DNA of 64,000 bases from contig CAIQCB010000057.1 of NCBI GenBank assembly GCA_903870245.1, forward strand, positions 186,001-250,000. The letters run 5' to 3'. Positions 1-9,423 of this stretch are shown here, piece by piece. The stretch's first letter is position 1; the number at the start of each line of letters is the position of its first letter. The position numbers and the translations under genes were made by a program. Origin of the DNA: an uncultured Methylocystaceae bacterium (lineage in GTDB: Bacteria; Pseudomonadota; Alphaproteobacteria; Rhizobiales; Beijerinckiaceae). The notes under the pieces were generated by a model that saw only the letters and a program-made list of their open reading frames with translations, was not told where the DNA came from and ran no database searches.

Positions 1-285
1 GAGCGCCTCGATCTTCGACAGCAGACGCGCCATGCCATTGATGAAAGGCTCGCAGCCGATGAAATCGACATCAGGCTCTCTGGCGGCCGCCTCGATCAGA
101 TGCTCGCCGCCGCCAAAGCCGATTTCGAGACGCAATTCACGACCGCCGCGCGGCGCTGACGGCGCCGTGAGATCAAGCGCCAGTCGCGGCAACAGATCCG
201 CTATCAATTCCGTCTGTCGTGGTCGCAAGGCTTTTCCCTTGGAGCGGCCGAAGAGCCGTCGTCTGGGAAGGTTATCCTGCGTCAT
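1..285 (-). CDS. trmB: tRNA (guanine-N7-)-methyltransferase, 3' end cut by window edge
   Basis: Reading leftward from ATG at 285 gives 95 codons that stay open to the window edge. Residues 53-60 read LEIGFGGG, the SAM-binding motif I of class I methyltransferases. They are followed by [15 protein letters not shown], which is typical of TrmB. The basic leader [13 protein letters not shown] is common in alphaproteobacterial TrmB. The enzyme makes m7G46 in the tRNA variable loop using SAM. The gene begins 81 bp after the metK stop on the same strand, so it is probably the last gene of the metK unit and sits next to the enzyme that makes its methyl donor. The catalytic C-terminal part lies outside the window. 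Confidence 0.93.
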   Translation of the reverse strand, partial: MTQDNLPRRRLFGRSKGKALRPRQTELIADLLPRLALDLTAPSAPRGGRELRLEIGFGGGEHLIEAAAREPDVDFIGCEPFINGMARLLSKIEAL

Positions 286-366
286 GGTTGAGGATTGGTC
301 CGTCAATGCGAATGGCCGGGACTGCGGGCCCGGCCATTCCTGGAGTTACGTGACAGTCGCGCGATC

Positions 367-1557
367 TCAGGAGAAGTGAGACTTCAACTGATCAACGAGG
401 TCGGTCTTCTCCCACGAGAAGCCCCCGTCCGCCTCTGGCGCGCGACCGAAGTGGCCGTAGGAGGAGGTGCGGGCGTAAATCGGACGATTGAGTTGCAGAT
501 GTTCGCGAATCCCGCGCGGCGTCAGACGCACGAGTTGCGGCAGCACGGCCTCAAGACGGGCTTCGTCCACCTGTCCCGTGCCATGCGTGTCGACATAGAT
601 CGACAAGGGCTCGGCGACGCCGATGGCGTAGGAAAGCTGCAGGGTGCAGCGGTCGGCGAGACCTGCGGCGACGATGTTCTTGGCAAGGTAACGCGCGGCG
701 TAGGCGGCCGAGCGGTCCACCTTGGTCGGATCCTTGCCGGAGAAGGCGCCGCCGCCGTGCGGAGCTGCGCCGCCATAGGTGTCGACAATGATCTTTCGGC
801 CGGTGAGGCCGGTGTCGCCATCGGGACCGCCGATAAAGAATTTGCCGGTCGGATTGACGTGCCAGACCGTCTTGTCGGTGATCCAGTCCTTCGGCAGGGC
901 TTCACGGATATAGGGCTCGGCGATACGGCGGATGTCCGCCGGCGACAGGCGCTCGTCGACATGCTGGTGTGAAAGCACGATTTGCGTCGCCTCGACCGGT
1001 TTGCCGTTTTCGTAACGTACGGTCACCTGGCTCTTGGCGTCGGGTCCGAGGCCTTTTTCCTTGCCGGAGTGGCGGGCGTGAGCAAGCAGTTCCAGAATCT
1101 TGTGCGCATAGTAAAGCGGAGCCGGCATAAGTTCCGGAGTCTCGCGCACGGCATAACCGAACATGATGCCCTGATCGCCGGCGCCCTCGTCCTTGTTGCC
1201 GGCGGCGTCGACGCCCTGAGCGATATCGACCGACTGCTCATGCAGGAGCACTTCGATGTTGGCGGTGTTCCAGTGAAAGCCATGCTGCTCGTAGCCGATT
1301 TCCCGGATGGCGTTGCGAGCAAGCTGCGTGATGCGGTCGAATGAAATATGCGGTCCCCGCACCTCGCCGGCGATAACGACGCGATTGGTCGTGCACAGCG
1401 TCTCCGCCGCAACGCGAATCGCATAGGGATCGATTCCGGCCTTTGGGCCTTCTCGAAAGAATTCGTCGACGATTTCATCGGAGATGCGGTCGCTGACCTT
1501 GTCGGGATGTCCCTCGGAGACGGACTCGCTGGTGAAAAGATAGTTTTGGCGGGCCAA
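367..1557 (-). CDS. metK: S-adenosylmethionine synthetase, probable TTG start
   Basis: A 396-residue cytoplasmic enzyme that makes SAM from ATP and methionine. The N-terminus reads [17 protein letters not shown]. The ATP-binding [11 protein letters not shown] and the P-loop-like [16 protein letters not shown] are both present. Length fits the family (about 384-400). The frame is open further upstream, but family alignment begins at [11 protein letters not shown]. The codon there is TTG at 1555-1557, with AGGAG at 1566-1570 spaced 8 nt from it, so I choose the TTG start. No ATG fits this position. The gene is preceded by a 252-bp gap after the praR-like gene. I looked for a SAM-II or SAM/SAH riboswitch in that gap and saw none I could support. 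Confidence 0.95.
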   Translation of the reverse strand: MARQNYLFTSESVSEGHPDKVSDRISDEIVDEFFREGPKAGIDPYAIRVAAETLCTTNRVVIAGEVRGPHISFDRITQLARNAIREIGYEQHGFHWNTANIEVLLHEQSVDIAQGVDAAGNKDEGAGDQGIMFGYAVRETPELMPAPLYYAHKILELLAHARHSGKEKGLGPDAKSQVTVRYENGKPVEATQIVLSHQHVDERLSPADIRRIAEPYIREALPKDWITDKTVWHVNPTGKFFIGGPDGDTGLTGRKIIVDTYGGAAPHGGGAFSGKDPTKVDRSAAYAARYLAKNIVAAGLADRCTLQLSYAIGVAEPLSIYVDTHGTGQVDEARLEAVLPQLVRLTPRGIREHLQLNRPIYARTSSYGHFGRAPEADGGFSWEKTDLVDQLKSHFS

Positions 1558-1809
1558 TGCGCAAACTCCTGATAATGTGGTATGATTTAACGCTCGAACG
1601 TAACGCATCCCGTTGGCGAAAGTCTTCGGCGCTAAATTGTGGATGTTGCGCAAATTATTTCGAAGAAGAGCGCGGGGCGCCTGCCTTGGCGATACGAAAG
1701 ATCAAACCGTACTTGCCAGCCGCCGTTCGTTACGTCAAGCCAGATTAGTGAGTTCGTTCGATATACAGAACGGCGAGGCCCGAAGAGGGAGGCTCGGGGC
1801 AGGGGCGAC

Positions 1810-2247
1810 CTAGGGAGGGGAGGTCTTGTCTTTCATTGTTTCAAATTGATCTGCGATGGTCGCCACCAGTTCGACAATTCGTTTGCGGGTTTTTGGCTCG
1901 CTAATCCGGGCGAAGGCGCGATTAAGTTGGAGCCCTTCGGAGGTTGAGAGGGAATCCACAACATATTGAGAAGAAGCAACCTCCGAGAAGCCGGCGGGGT
2001 CGCCTCCGTTAACCGCCTTGCCCGGCGCGTTCTGGAAAAAAAACGATGGCGGCGCATTCAGGATCAGGGCGATTTGCTGCAATCGGCTGGCGCTGATCCG
2101 GTTGACCCCCTTTTCGTATTTTTGCACCTGCTGGAAGGTGATGCCCAGCGCCTCACCCAGTTTCTCCTGACTCATGCCCAGCAAAATACGCTGCATCCGA
2201 ACGCGATTGCCGACATGACGATCAATCGGATTTGGCTCCTTGCTCAC
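1810..2247 (-). CDS. praR: PraR-type Cro/CI helix-turn-helix regulator
   Basis: A 145-residue protein with an XRE HTH at residues ~12-68 (MSQEKLGEALGITFQQVQKY, then EKGVNRIS), followed by a short helical tail ending in LVATIADQFETM. This layout and the position between lnt and metK match the PraR/PhrR regulators of rhizobia, which control biofilm, quorum-sensing or stress genes in some species. Whether it does so here is inference. It is transcribed with lnt upstream and metK downstream, but each gap (154 and 252 bp) is large enough for its own promoter. A perfect 14-bp palindrome lies 20 bp upstream of its start and may be its operator. Confidence 0.8.
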   Translation of the reverse strand: MSKEPNPIDRHVGNRVRMQRILLGMSQEKLGEALGITFQQVQKYEKGVNRISASRLQQIALILNAPPSFFFQNAPGKAVNGGDPAGFSEVASSQYVVDSLSTSEGLQLNRAFARISEPKTRKRIVELVATIADQFETMKDKTSPP

Positions 2248-2266
2248 AAGTTCTCCCGCTCTTTAT

Positions 2267-2280
2267 GCTAAAGCTTTAGC
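2267..2280. promoter_or_regulatory. 14-bp perfect palindrome upstream of praR, candidate operator
   Basis: GCTAAAGCTTTAGC is fully self-complementary and ends 20 bp before the praR-like ATG. That position suits autorepression by a dimeric XRE protein. Directly beyond it is a second inverted repeat, TCCCG-AAG-CGGGA (2284-2296). That repeat could be a weak lnt transcript hairpin, but it has no T-run. Confidence 0.45.
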
Positions 2281-2401
2281 TTATCCCGAAGCGGGATGGC
2301 AAATTTTTCATTCGTGAAAAGAGGGGATTTTGCGGATAGGGGCCGTCAGGAGGCCTTTGCTGGCGGCCGGGACAGCCGGTCTCAAGGGGCAACCCGCATC
2401 T

Positions 2402-4066
2402 TCAGGACGGCGTATGGCGCAGCTTGGAGGGTTCGCAAGCGGATTTCCTCCACGCCAGCAGGGCAATCAGGATCGTTAAGATCCAGAGAGCCGGAAAAGC
2501 GTAGCGGCCCCAGCGCGCGTAAACGGTCGGCGTCGTTGGCTGCGGCAGACGACCATCGATGATCCCTTCGACCCCAAGCGGCAAGGAATCGAGAACCCGC
2601 CCCCAAGGATCGACGATGGCGGAGACGCCTGTGTTGGCGACGCGGATCAACGGCAAGCCTTCCTCAATCGCGCGCAGCCTGGCCTGAGCGAAATGCTGAT
2701 AGGGACCGCTGGTCAATCCGAACCAGCCGTCATTTGTGACATTGAGCAACAGACGGGGACGCTGCCTCACAGCGCCGGTTTCCGTCGCCTTTCCCGGAAA
2801 AATCGCCTCGTAACAAATCAGCGGCGACATTAACGGCAGACCCGGAGCCGATAGCATGCGTGGTCCTGCGCCCTGGTCCCATACGCCGGGAACAAGCTGC
2901 GTCAGGCCAAGGGGGGTCAGGTATTTTTCCATCGGCAAGTATTCGCCGAAGGGCACCAGATGAATTTTGTCGAAAACACCTGCGATTTGATCGCCCTGCA
3001 CGACCAGGATTGAATTGAAAATCTTTCCGCCGCCGTCACCGTCCTCCTCCACACGAGCGCCGCCGGTGAGCAGGATGGCGCCCTGCAGGGTGCGAGCTAT
3101 CGCCGCCAGCGCTCCCGGCTGCTTCGAAAGTATGTAGGGGAAGGCCGACTCAGGCCAGATGATGTGCGTGAATTCTGCGGCGCCCCGTCGCTCCGGGCCG
3201 GCGTCGCGATTGGACAGGGTCAGATAACGTTCAAGAATTGCTGGACCGTTCTGCGGCCGGAATTTGGCGTCCTGGGGGAGATTGGGCTGCATGAGTCGCA
3301 ATTTCACGCCCGGCGCGTATTCGGTCCGTCCGGCGGCGAGTCGCAACGCGCCAAATTGCGCCATCGCTCCCAGCAGCGCAACGGCGATCCAGATTGCGAT
3401 AGATCTGCTGCGGCCGAACAAGGGGGCGTCGGTCAGGGTCGCCGGTGCGGCGAAGATGATGATCGCGGCCAGATCGAGACCATGCAGGCCGATCAGCGAC
3501 GCCGTTTGCACCAGTGGTCCGGCGGCGGCGAGCGCCATCCCAATGTCGTTCCATGGGAAGCCTGTAAGGATGCTCCCGCGCAGCCATTCAGCGCCGCCCA
3601 ACCCGGCGGCGAGGGCGAAAATCCGGAGCGGTCCGGACGGCCAGATCGCCCGCGCCGCCGCAAATCCCAATGCGGTGAATATCGCCAGCCCCGCCGGCAG
3701 GCCAAAAACCGCAAGCGGCAGCGCCCAGGCGAACTGGTCGGCCTCGACCAGCATCGCCGCGCCCAGCCACCACAGGCCCGCCAGGAAATAGCCAAAGCCC
3801 AGCCACCAGCCGGCGCCGGCCGCCGAGCGCAAAGCCGCGACTCCGCAACCTGCCGAGCCGTCGATCAGCCAGACAGCGACGCACAGCGGAACCGCCATCG
3901 CCGGAACAATATCGAAGGGAGCCAGCGCCAGCGCGCCGGTTGCGCCGGCGGAAAAGGCGATAATGCGCCGTGCGCCGCCCTCTGCGAGTATGACGCGATG
4001 GGAAAGACTCCGCAGCGTGGCTGGCAGGCCGGTCCTTTCGTCCTTGAATGACACCGGGCCTTCCAC
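2402..4066 (-). CDS. lnt: apolipoprotein N-acyltransferase
   Basis: A 554-residue inner-membrane enzyme that adds the third acyl chain to the N-terminal cysteine of lipoproteins, the last step after Lgt and LspA. The first ~245 residues are a block of hydrophobic segments. A nitrilase-fold domain follows, with the expected triad: Glu in IIWPESAFP (~E305), Lys in FDKIHLVPFGEYLP (~K367) and Cys in PLICYEAIFP (~C418). A last hydrophobic segment, FPALWILTILIALLAW, closes the protein near residue 530. It lies 58 bp downstream of the corC-like gene, an arrangement widely conserved in proteobacteria (ybeY-corC-lnt). Confidence 0.96.
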   Translation of the reverse strand: MEGPVSFKDERTGLPATLRSLSHRVILAEGGARRIIAFSAGATGALALAPFDIVPAMAVPLCVAVWLIDGSAGCGVAALRSAAGAGWWLGFGYFLAGLWWLGAAMLVEADQFAWALPLAVFGLPAGLAIFTALGFAAARAIWPSGPLRIFALAAGLGGAEWLRGSILTGFPWNDIGMALAAAGPLVQTASLIGLHGLDLAAIIIFAAPATLTDAPLFGRSRSIAIWIAVALLGAMAQFGALRLAAGRTEYAPGVKLRLMQPNLPQDAKFRPQNGPAILERYLTLSNRDAGPERRGAAEFTHIIWPESAFPYILSKQPGALAAIARTLQGAILLTGGARVEEDGDGGGKIFNSILVVQGDQIAGVFDKIHLVPFGEYLPMEKYLTPLGLTQLVPGVWDQGAGPRMLSAPGLPLMSPLICYEAIFPGKATETGAVRQRPRLLLNVTNDGWFGLTSGPYQHFAQARLRAIEEGLPLIRVANTGVSAIVDPWGRVLDSLPLGVEGIIDGRLPQPTTPTVYARWGRYAFPALWILTILIALLAWRKSACEPSKLRHTPS

Positions 4067-4124
4067 GCTCCGAATCAGTTGGAAGGCACTTTAGCGGGAA
4101 ACATCTGTGAGAAAATACGCGGGC

Positions 4125-5075
4125 TCAGGTTGTCCGCCGTGCGCGCACACGCAGTTTTCCGACGCGTCGCGGATCGGCGTCGATAATTTCGAACTCATAA
4201 GCCTCAACCGGCGTCGGGATGATCTCGCCGCGCATAGGCACGCGCCCGGCGAGCCAGGCGACCAGTCCGCCGAGGGTGGTGACTTCCGCCGGCGTATCCT
4301 CAAGCCGGAAATCGACGCCCAGCCGTTCCGTCACTTCATCCAGATCGGCGCGCGCATCGATCAGATAGTCTCCGTTGTCGAGCGCTTCGATATCTGGCGC
4401 CTCGCCGACGTCGTGTTCATCCTCGATGTCGCCGACGATCATCTCCATGATGTCTTCAATGGTGACCAGACCGTCGGTGCCGCCATATTCGTCAATCACC
4501 AGCGCCAGATGGGTCCGCGTCGCCTGCATCCGGATCAGCAGATCCAGCGCCGGCATGGAGCGCGGCACAAACAGAACCGGCTTGAGCAGATTCATCCCGC
4601 CGATCGGCGCATCGAAATCGACCGGAGCCGGTTCTGTTTTCTGTCCCGCCAGCTTCGTCGCGTCGCTTTCGCCGGCGCCGACGCCGCCTGCGAGCAAATT
4701 GATGAAGTCGCGAATGTGCAACATGCCGCGCGGATCGTCGAGTGTGTCTGCGTAGACCGGCAGACGCGAGTGGCCCGCCTCCCGAAACAGATCGAGCGCT
4801 TCGCGAAGCGTAGCCTCATTGGAGAGAGCGACAATATCGGCGCGCGGGATCATCGCATCCGCGACGCGCAGATCGTGCAGACCCAGAACATTCTTCAATA
4901 ATGCGCGCTCATGCGGCGTCACGTCGCCAGCGGATTCCTCAAGCGCATCCTCGATGTCCTCACGCACCGAGGCCGGCGCAAGGCCCAGCATGACGCGCAC
5001 TCTGTCGAAAATACTCGCCCGGGCCCCTTCGCCGATGCGTTTGGGGTCTTCGGGATGTTCAGATCGTGTTGACAT
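4125..5075 (-). CDS. corC: CorC/TlyC-family CBS-domain protein
   Basis: A 316-residue soluble protein with a CBS pair at roughly residues 70-200 (VADAMIPRADIVALS, SRLPVYADTLDDPRGMLHIRD, LVIDEYGGTDGLVTIEDI). The transporter-associated CorC_HlyC domain follows at ~215-310 (GDYLIDARADLDEVTERLG, TTLGGLVAWLAGRVP). Homologues are linked to magnesium or cobalt efflux, and the older hemolysin label is misleading. It lacks the N-terminal membrane DUF21 domain of the larger relatives. It overlaps the 3' end of ybeY by 17 bp, indicating co-translation in the phoH-ybeY-corC-lnt string. The exact ligand cannot be read from the sequence. Confidence 0.9.
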   Translation of the reverse strand: MSTRSEHPEDPKRIGEGARASIFDRVRVMLGLAPASVREDIEDALEESAGDVTPHERALLKNVLGLHDLRVADAMIPRADIVALSNEATLREALDLFREAGHSRLPVYADTLDDPRGMLHIRDFINLLAGGVGAGESDATKLAGQKTEPAPVDFDAPIGGMNLLKPVLFVPRSMPALDLLIRMQATRTHLALVIDEYGGTDGLVTIEDIMEMIVGDIEDEHDVGEAPDIEALDNGDYLIDARADLDEVTERLGVDFRLEDTPAEVTTLGGLVAWLAGRVPMRGEIIPTPVEAYEFEIIDADPRRVGKLRVRARRTT

Positions 5076-5577
5076 GTGCCTTGTTGGGTTGGTCCGCCGC
5101 GCGATCGTCGGACTGGGCGTAGGGGTCGCTCAAGCCCAGCGATAAAGCGATCTGGCGCTCGAGATTCTCCATCTCCTCCGCCTCGTCCGCAGTCTCGTGA
5201 TCATAACCGATGAGATGCAGAAATCCATGCATGATCATATGGGAAACATGCGCTTGCAGGGTTTTATTCTGATCCTGTGCTTCCCGCGCCACTGTTTCAT
5301 AGGCGATGACGATATCGCCAAGGAGCGGCTTCGCGTCCACCGCGCCCGGCGTCGGGAATGAAAGCACATTGGTGGCGGCGTTTTTACCCCGCCATTGCGC
5401 GTTGAGTTCGAGTATTTCGGCATCGGCGCAGAAAGTTATGCTAATTTCGCAGTTTTTCGCCAGCCGTGCGCCGCTTTCGGCGACACACGCCGCAATGCAG
5501 CGTCGCGAGAGAGGATCGAGATCCTCAAGGCTGCGCCAGTCGTCCGATGTGACAATAATATCGATTTCGAGGCTCAT
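5059..5577 (-). CDS. ybeY: endoribonuclease YbeY (rRNA maturation)
   Basis: A 172-residue metalloprotein with the zinc-binding signature HGFLHLIGYDH (H117, H121, H127), the family hallmark. The protein acts in 16S rRNA 3'-end maturation and 70S quality control. The start overlaps the phoH stop by 4 bp and the end overlaps corC by 17 bp, so all three are probably translationally coupled. The length is a little above the E. coli protein, as is usual for alphaproteobacteria. Confidence 0.95.
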   Translation of the reverse strand: MSLEIDIIVTSDDWRSLEDLDPLSRRCIAACVAESGARLAKNCEISITFCADAEILELNAQWRGKNAATNVLSFPTPGAVDAKPLLGDIVIAYETVAREAQDQNKTLQAHVSHMIMHGFLHLIGYDHETADEAEEMENLERQIALSLGLSDPYAQSDDRAADQPNKAHVNTI

Positions 5578-6662
5578 GGCTGTTGCGGCGTTTCCTGCGC
5601 CCCGCGTCCGCGGCTTTTGGCGCGCGCCGCCCGATCGTAGGCGCCGACAATCTGTCGGACAAGCTCGTGGCGCACCACGTCGCTCTCAGAGAATTTCACG
5701 CGTCCGACCGTATCGAGATCGGAAAGGAGCGTGACAGCCTCCGAAAGACCCGATGTTTGGCCCGGCGGCAGATCGGTTTGCGACGGATCGCCGGTGACGA
5801 TCATGCGCGAACCTTCGCCCAGACGGGTCAGAAACATTTTCATCTGCATCGAAGTGGCGTTTTGCGCCTCGTCGAGAAGTATGCAGGCGCGCGTCAGTGT
5901 GCGGCCGCGCATAAAGGCCAGTGGGGCGACTTCGATCATGCCGGTCTGCATGCCGCGCTCAACCATGCGCGAGTCCATGAAATCATGTAGTGCGTCATAG
6001 ATAGGGCGCAGGTAGGGATCGACTTTCTCGCGCATATCGCCGGGCAGAAATCCCAATCTCTCGCCAGCCTCGACCGCCGGGCGTGAAAGAATGAGACGCT
6101 CAACGGCGCCTTGCTCCATTAATTGCACAGCGTGGCCTACGGCGAGCCATGTTTTGCCGGTGCCGGCGGGGCCTTCCCCGAACACCAGTTCGTAGCGTTT
6201 CATCGCTCGAAGATATTGATCCTGTGCGGCGTTGCGCGCCCGCACCAGACCGCGCTTGCGCGTGATAATCTGCTCGAAAGCGCCGCGCGCCCGTTCGGCG
6301 TTCGGGAATAGGCTGCGTTGTCGCGCGGTTTCTTCAATGGCGCCATCGACCTCGCCCGGACCGATGTTTTGTCCTTGCGCCGTGCGCGCATAGAGCGCTT
6401 CGAGCACGCGTCGGGCGTGCTCGCAGGCTTCAGGCTTGCCTTTCAGCGTTACATGATTGCCGTTTGCGAAGGAGGCGACCTTCAGCCGTCGTTCGATTTT
6501 GGCGAGGTTTTGATCGTAGAGACCGAAAACCAGTGAGGCGTATTTATTATTTTCGAAGGCCAGCGAGATCTCCGCATCCGGCTCATCGGCGTCCGCCCGC
6601 CGAACGGCGACGCCGGCTTCCTCGACTGTTGTCACGCCGCCGCCTCCCCTGTCGCCGGACAT
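5574..6662 (-). CDS. phoH: PhoH-like ATPase
   Basis: A 362-residue cytoplasmic P-loop ATPase of the PhoH/YbeZ family, probably an RNA-linked partner of YbeY. Walker A is GPAGTGKT at residues 164-171 and Walker B is in CILLDEAQN. The family blocks [17 protein letters not shown] and [11 protein letters not shown] are present. The N-terminal ~90 residues resemble the KH-like part of YbeZ. The first 31 bp overlap the miaB end, and the last 4 bp overlap ybeY. Confidence 0.95.
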   Translation of the reverse strand: MSGDRGGGGVTTVEEAGVAVRRADADEPDAEISLAFENNKYASLVFGLYDQNLAKIERRLKVASFANGNHVTLKGKPEACEHARRVLEALYARTAQGQNIGPGEVDGAIEETARQRSLFPNAERARGAFEQIITRKRGLVRARNAAQDQYLRAMKRYELVFGEGPAGTGKTWLAVGHAVQLMEQGAVERLILSRPAVEAGERLGFLPGDMREKVDPYLRPIYDALHDFMDSRMVERGMQTGMIEVAPLAFMRGRTLTRACILLDEAQNATSMQMKMFLTRLGEGSRMIVTGDPSQTDLPPGQTSGLSEAVTLLSDLDTVGRVKFSESDVVRHELVRQIVGAYDRAARAKSRGRGAQETPQQP

Positions 6663-7978
6663 AATCGCGCCGCCAGCGAATTGGAGCCGGCAGAGACGAT
6701 CTCGACCCGGGCGACTTCGCCAATCATGTGGACCGGCCCCTCGACATGAACTGCCTGCAAATATGGGCTTTTACCGGCGATTTGTCCTTCATGCCGGCCG
6801 GGCTTCTCAAACAGCACCTCGATCCTGCGACCGACGGTAGCAGCGTTGAACGTCTGACGTTGCTCTTCAAGCAACGCCTGCAATGCGGCGAGACGGTCGC
6901 GTTTGACCTCTTCGTCGATCTGATCTTTGCGCTCGGCGCCGGGGGTGCCTGGCCTCATCGAATATTTGAAGGAGAAGCTTGAGGCGAACCCCACTTCTCG
7001 GATCAGCGCCATCGTCTCTTCAAAATCCGCATCGCTCTCGCCCGGAAAGCCGACGATGAAATCCGAAGAGAGCGCCACATCCGGCCGCGCCGCGCGCAAA
7101 CGCCCGATGATGTCGAGATAGTCTGCGGAGGTGTGTTTGCGGTTCATCGCTTTCAGCACCCGATCCGAGCCTGCCTGCACTGGCAGGTGCACATAGGGCA
7201 TGAGTTTCGCCAGCCCGGCGTGCGCATCAATCAAGTCCTGAGACATGTCAACCGGATGACTGGTCGTATAGCGCAGACGCGAAAGACCATTGACCTCCGA
7301 GAGATGTTCGAGCAGTTGCGCCAGCCCCCATTTCTGGTCGCCAGGGCCCGCGCCAAGGTAGGCGTTGACGTTTTGCCCGATCAACGTGATCTCACGCACG
7401 CCGGCGTCAATCAGACGTCGCGTTTCGTTGACGATGTCGCCGACCGGTCTCGAGATTTCCGCGCCGCGCGTGTAGGGCACAACGCAGAACGAACAGAATT
7501 TGTCGCAGCCTTCCTGCACGGTGACGAAGGCGGAAACGCCGCGTTGAAGAATTTGAGAGCGGCTGGGCTGCGGCAGCGTGTCGAATTTGTCCTCGACAGC
7601 GAAATCGGTGTCCGTCAGACGCGCGCCGTCCCGCGCCTGTTTCAGCAAATTGGGCAGACGATGATAACTTTGCGGGCCGACCACCAAATCCACGACGCGG
7701 GCGCGCTTGAGAACTTCCTCGCCCTCCGCCTGCGCGACGCAACCGGCGACGACGATTTTCATCTCCCGTCCTTCAGCCGCCCGCGCGCGTTTGGCGATAG
7801 CGAGCTTGCCCAGTTCCGAGTAGATTTTTTCGGCGGCTTTCTCGCGAATGTGACAGGTGTTGAGGATAACGAGATCCGCGTCGTCTTCGCTGGCGGCCTC
7901 GCTGTAACCCTCGGCGCCCAACAGGTCGGACATCCGGGTCGAGTCGTAAACGTTCATCTGGCAGCCATAGGACTTCAC
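6632..7978 (-). CDS. miaB: tRNA-2-methylthio-N6-isopentenyladenosine synthase
   Basis: A radical-SAM methylthiotransferase that adds the 2-methylthio group to i6A37 of tRNAs. Cysteines for the auxiliary cluster are at C6 (GCQMNVYDS), C42 (NTCHIREKA) and C80 ([10 protein letters not shown]). The radical-SAM CxxxCxxC is C158, C162, C165 ([17 protein letters not shown]). A C-terminal TRAM domain follows. The GTG at 7976-7978 gives 448 residues and has AAGG 5 nt upstream. The frame is open for at least 40 codons further upstream (to about 8093) without an obvious ATG, GTG or TTG, so a slightly longer N-terminus from a rare start is possible. phoH overlaps its end. Confidence 0.93.
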   Translation of the reverse strand: MKSYGCQMNVYDSTRMSDLLGAEGYSEAASEDDADLVILNTCHIREKAAEKIYSELGKLAIAKRARAAEGREMKIVVAGCVAQAEGEEVLKRARVVDLVVGPQSYHRLPNLLKQARDGARLTDTDFAVEDKFDTLPQPSRSQILQRGVSAFVTVQEGCDKFCSFCVVPYTRGAEISRPVGDIVNETRRLIDAGVREITLIGQNVNAYLGAGPGDQKWGLAQLLEHLSEVNGLSRLRYTTSHPVDMSQDLIDAHAGLAKLMPYVHLPVQAGSDRVLKAMNRKHTSADYLDIIGRLRAARPDVALSSDFIVGFPGESDADFEETMALIREVGFASSFSFKYSMRPGTPGAERKDQIDEEVKRDRLAALQALLEEQRQTFNAATVGRRIEVLFEKPGRHEGQIAGKSPYLQAVHVEGPVHMIGEVARVEIVSAGSNSLAARLCPATGEAAA

Positions 7979-8172
7979 CAGAACCTTGCCGCCCGTGGCA
8001 TTGGTCGAGGCATCAGCCCTGTCGTTGGAGGGCTCGGGCGTTTTTGTCTCAGGGCTAGTAATTTCGTCCTCTCCTACCGGCCGGGCTGTCCCCCGACTAA
8101 AAATTCCAAGCCTTGTTATAGCGCATTTTTGGGAAAATGCGCCGCTAACCTGAAGTCTTTTACAGGAAAGGC

Positions 8173-8664
8173 TTAGATCTCAAGCCTGAGATTAATCGCT
8201 GCGCGGCGGCTTCCGTCGGCAAGCAGGTAATAATTCTCTCGTCGTCCGATTTCCCTGAATCCGGCGCGTTCATAAAGCTTCAGCGCCGCCGCATTGTCGT
8301 CGGCGACCTCCAGAAAGACCAGTCTGGCGCCGAGGCGCTCAAGATTTTCGAGGTGTTTTTCGAGGATCATGCGGCCGACGCCGCCGCCGCGACGGACGGG
8401 GTCGACGGCGAAGGTAAGGATTTCCGAGTCGGGCGGCATCAGACGGGACATAATAAAGCCGCCCAGTAACTTGCCGCTATTGGCGAGCGCGCCGTCGGCG
8501 ATTACGTCCCGATCAGTGAGATAGCTCTCGAAATCCACTTTCGACCAGCCAAAAGCGAAGGACTCGCCGTGCAGCCGCTCGCACTCCTCAGCCCATTCAG
8601 CGCCGATGGGCTGCACAACGAAGGACGGTTTGGCGAAAAGGCCGGAAATCAGGCTCATCGTCAT
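8173..8664 (-). CDS. rimI: ribosomal protein S18-alanine N-acetyltransferase, GNAT fold
   Basis: A 163-residue GNAT protein. Conserved pieces include [20 protein letters not shown], the acetyl-CoA pyrophosphate loop, and [20 protein letters not shown], typical of RimI. It acetylates the N-terminus of ribosomal protein S18. The ATG overlaps the tsaB stop as ATGA, so the pair is translationally coupled. The tsaB-rimI pairing is conserved across bacteria. In many rhizobia a fur/mur gene follows rimI, but here miaB comes next after only ~190 bp. Confidence 0.9.
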   Translation of the reverse strand: MTMSLISGLFAKPSFVVQPIGAEWAEECERLHGESFAFGWSKVDFESYLTDRDVIADGALANSGKLLGGFIMSRLMPPDSEILTFAVDPVRRGGGVGRMILEKHLENLERLGARLVFLEVADDNAAALKLYERAGFREIGRRENYYLLADGSRRAAINLRLEI

Positions 8665-9347
8665 GGCGCGGCTCCGGCGGCGACAGGAGCAGGCAAGGTT
8701 ACGTCAGGCTCTTTCAGATATAGCGGTCGGGCCGGCGCAGTCGCCGGGTTGGCGGCTAAGCCCAGTCTGGCGACGCAGGCGATGTCTGGATAGGATTGAT
8801 GACTGACGATCCTGGTCGCCACGCCGCGCGCCCGCGCTTCGCGGGCGATCAGTTCGGCTCCCGATCCCGTCAGAATCAGCGGGCCGGGGCCCATGGCGCG
8901 CATCGCTTCGAGCGCATTGTCCCGACGGGGAGCGACAAGCGGACGACCGTCCGCTCCGAAGGCGGCGAAAAACACCTTGCCGTAACGGGCGTCGATCGCC
9001 GCCGCGATCACCCCCTCGTAATCTCCAATCAGCAGGGGTGTGGCGAGCGCCGAAAGAGTCGAGACTCCGACGACATCGCATTTGCAGGCGAGCCCGATAG
9101 CCTGCCCAGCGGCCAGCCCAATCCTGATGCCGGTAAAGGAGCCCGGACCGACTGTCACGGCGACCCGGTCGAGCGAGGAGAATCCACCCTCTACAGGGGC
9201 CATCACCCGTTCGATGAGCGGCAGCAAAGCCTCGCCGTGTCCACGCTCCATCTCGATGGTTTCGGAAGCGATCGGCGCTTCCGCCGCGTCGTCGAGCACG
9301 CAGGCCGAAACGGCGGGCAGGGAGGTGTCGATCGCCAGAATTCTCAT
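8661..9347 (-). CDS. tsaB: tRNA t6A biosynthesis protein TsaB
   Basis: A 228-residue member of the ASKHA-fold TsaB/YeaZ family. It begins ILAIDTSLPAVSACVLD and carries VAVTVGPGSFTGIRIGLAAG, the signature of the group. It is a non-catalytic partner that helps TsaD form N6-threonylcarbamoyladenosine at A37 of ANN-decoding tRNAs. It is coupled to rimI by a 4-bp overlap. nfu lies 76 bp upstream in the same direction. Confidence 0.94.
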   Translation of the reverse strand: MRILAIDTSLPAVSACVLDDAAEAPIASETIEMERGHGEALLPLIERVMAPVEGGFSSLDRVAVTVGPGSFTGIRIGLAAGQAIGLACKCDVVGVSTLSALATPLLIGDYEGVIAAAIDARYGKVFFAAFGADGRPLVAPRRDNALEAMRAMGPGPLILTGSGAELIAREARARGVATRIVSHQSYPDIACVARLGLAANPATAPARPLYLKEPDVTLPAPVAAGAAP

Positions 9348-9423
9348 GATTCGTCGATTATGCCGGTTTCGACCGGCCGATCAACAAACGCCGCAAAAGT
9401 GACGACGCAGCGCGTTATTTGCG

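Noticed and set aside
1571-1809. SAM riboswitch (SAM-II or SAM/SAH) upstream of metK
   Set aside because: The leader lacks the conserved pseudoknot elements I looked for, such as the GCTAAA...GGG part of SAM-II.
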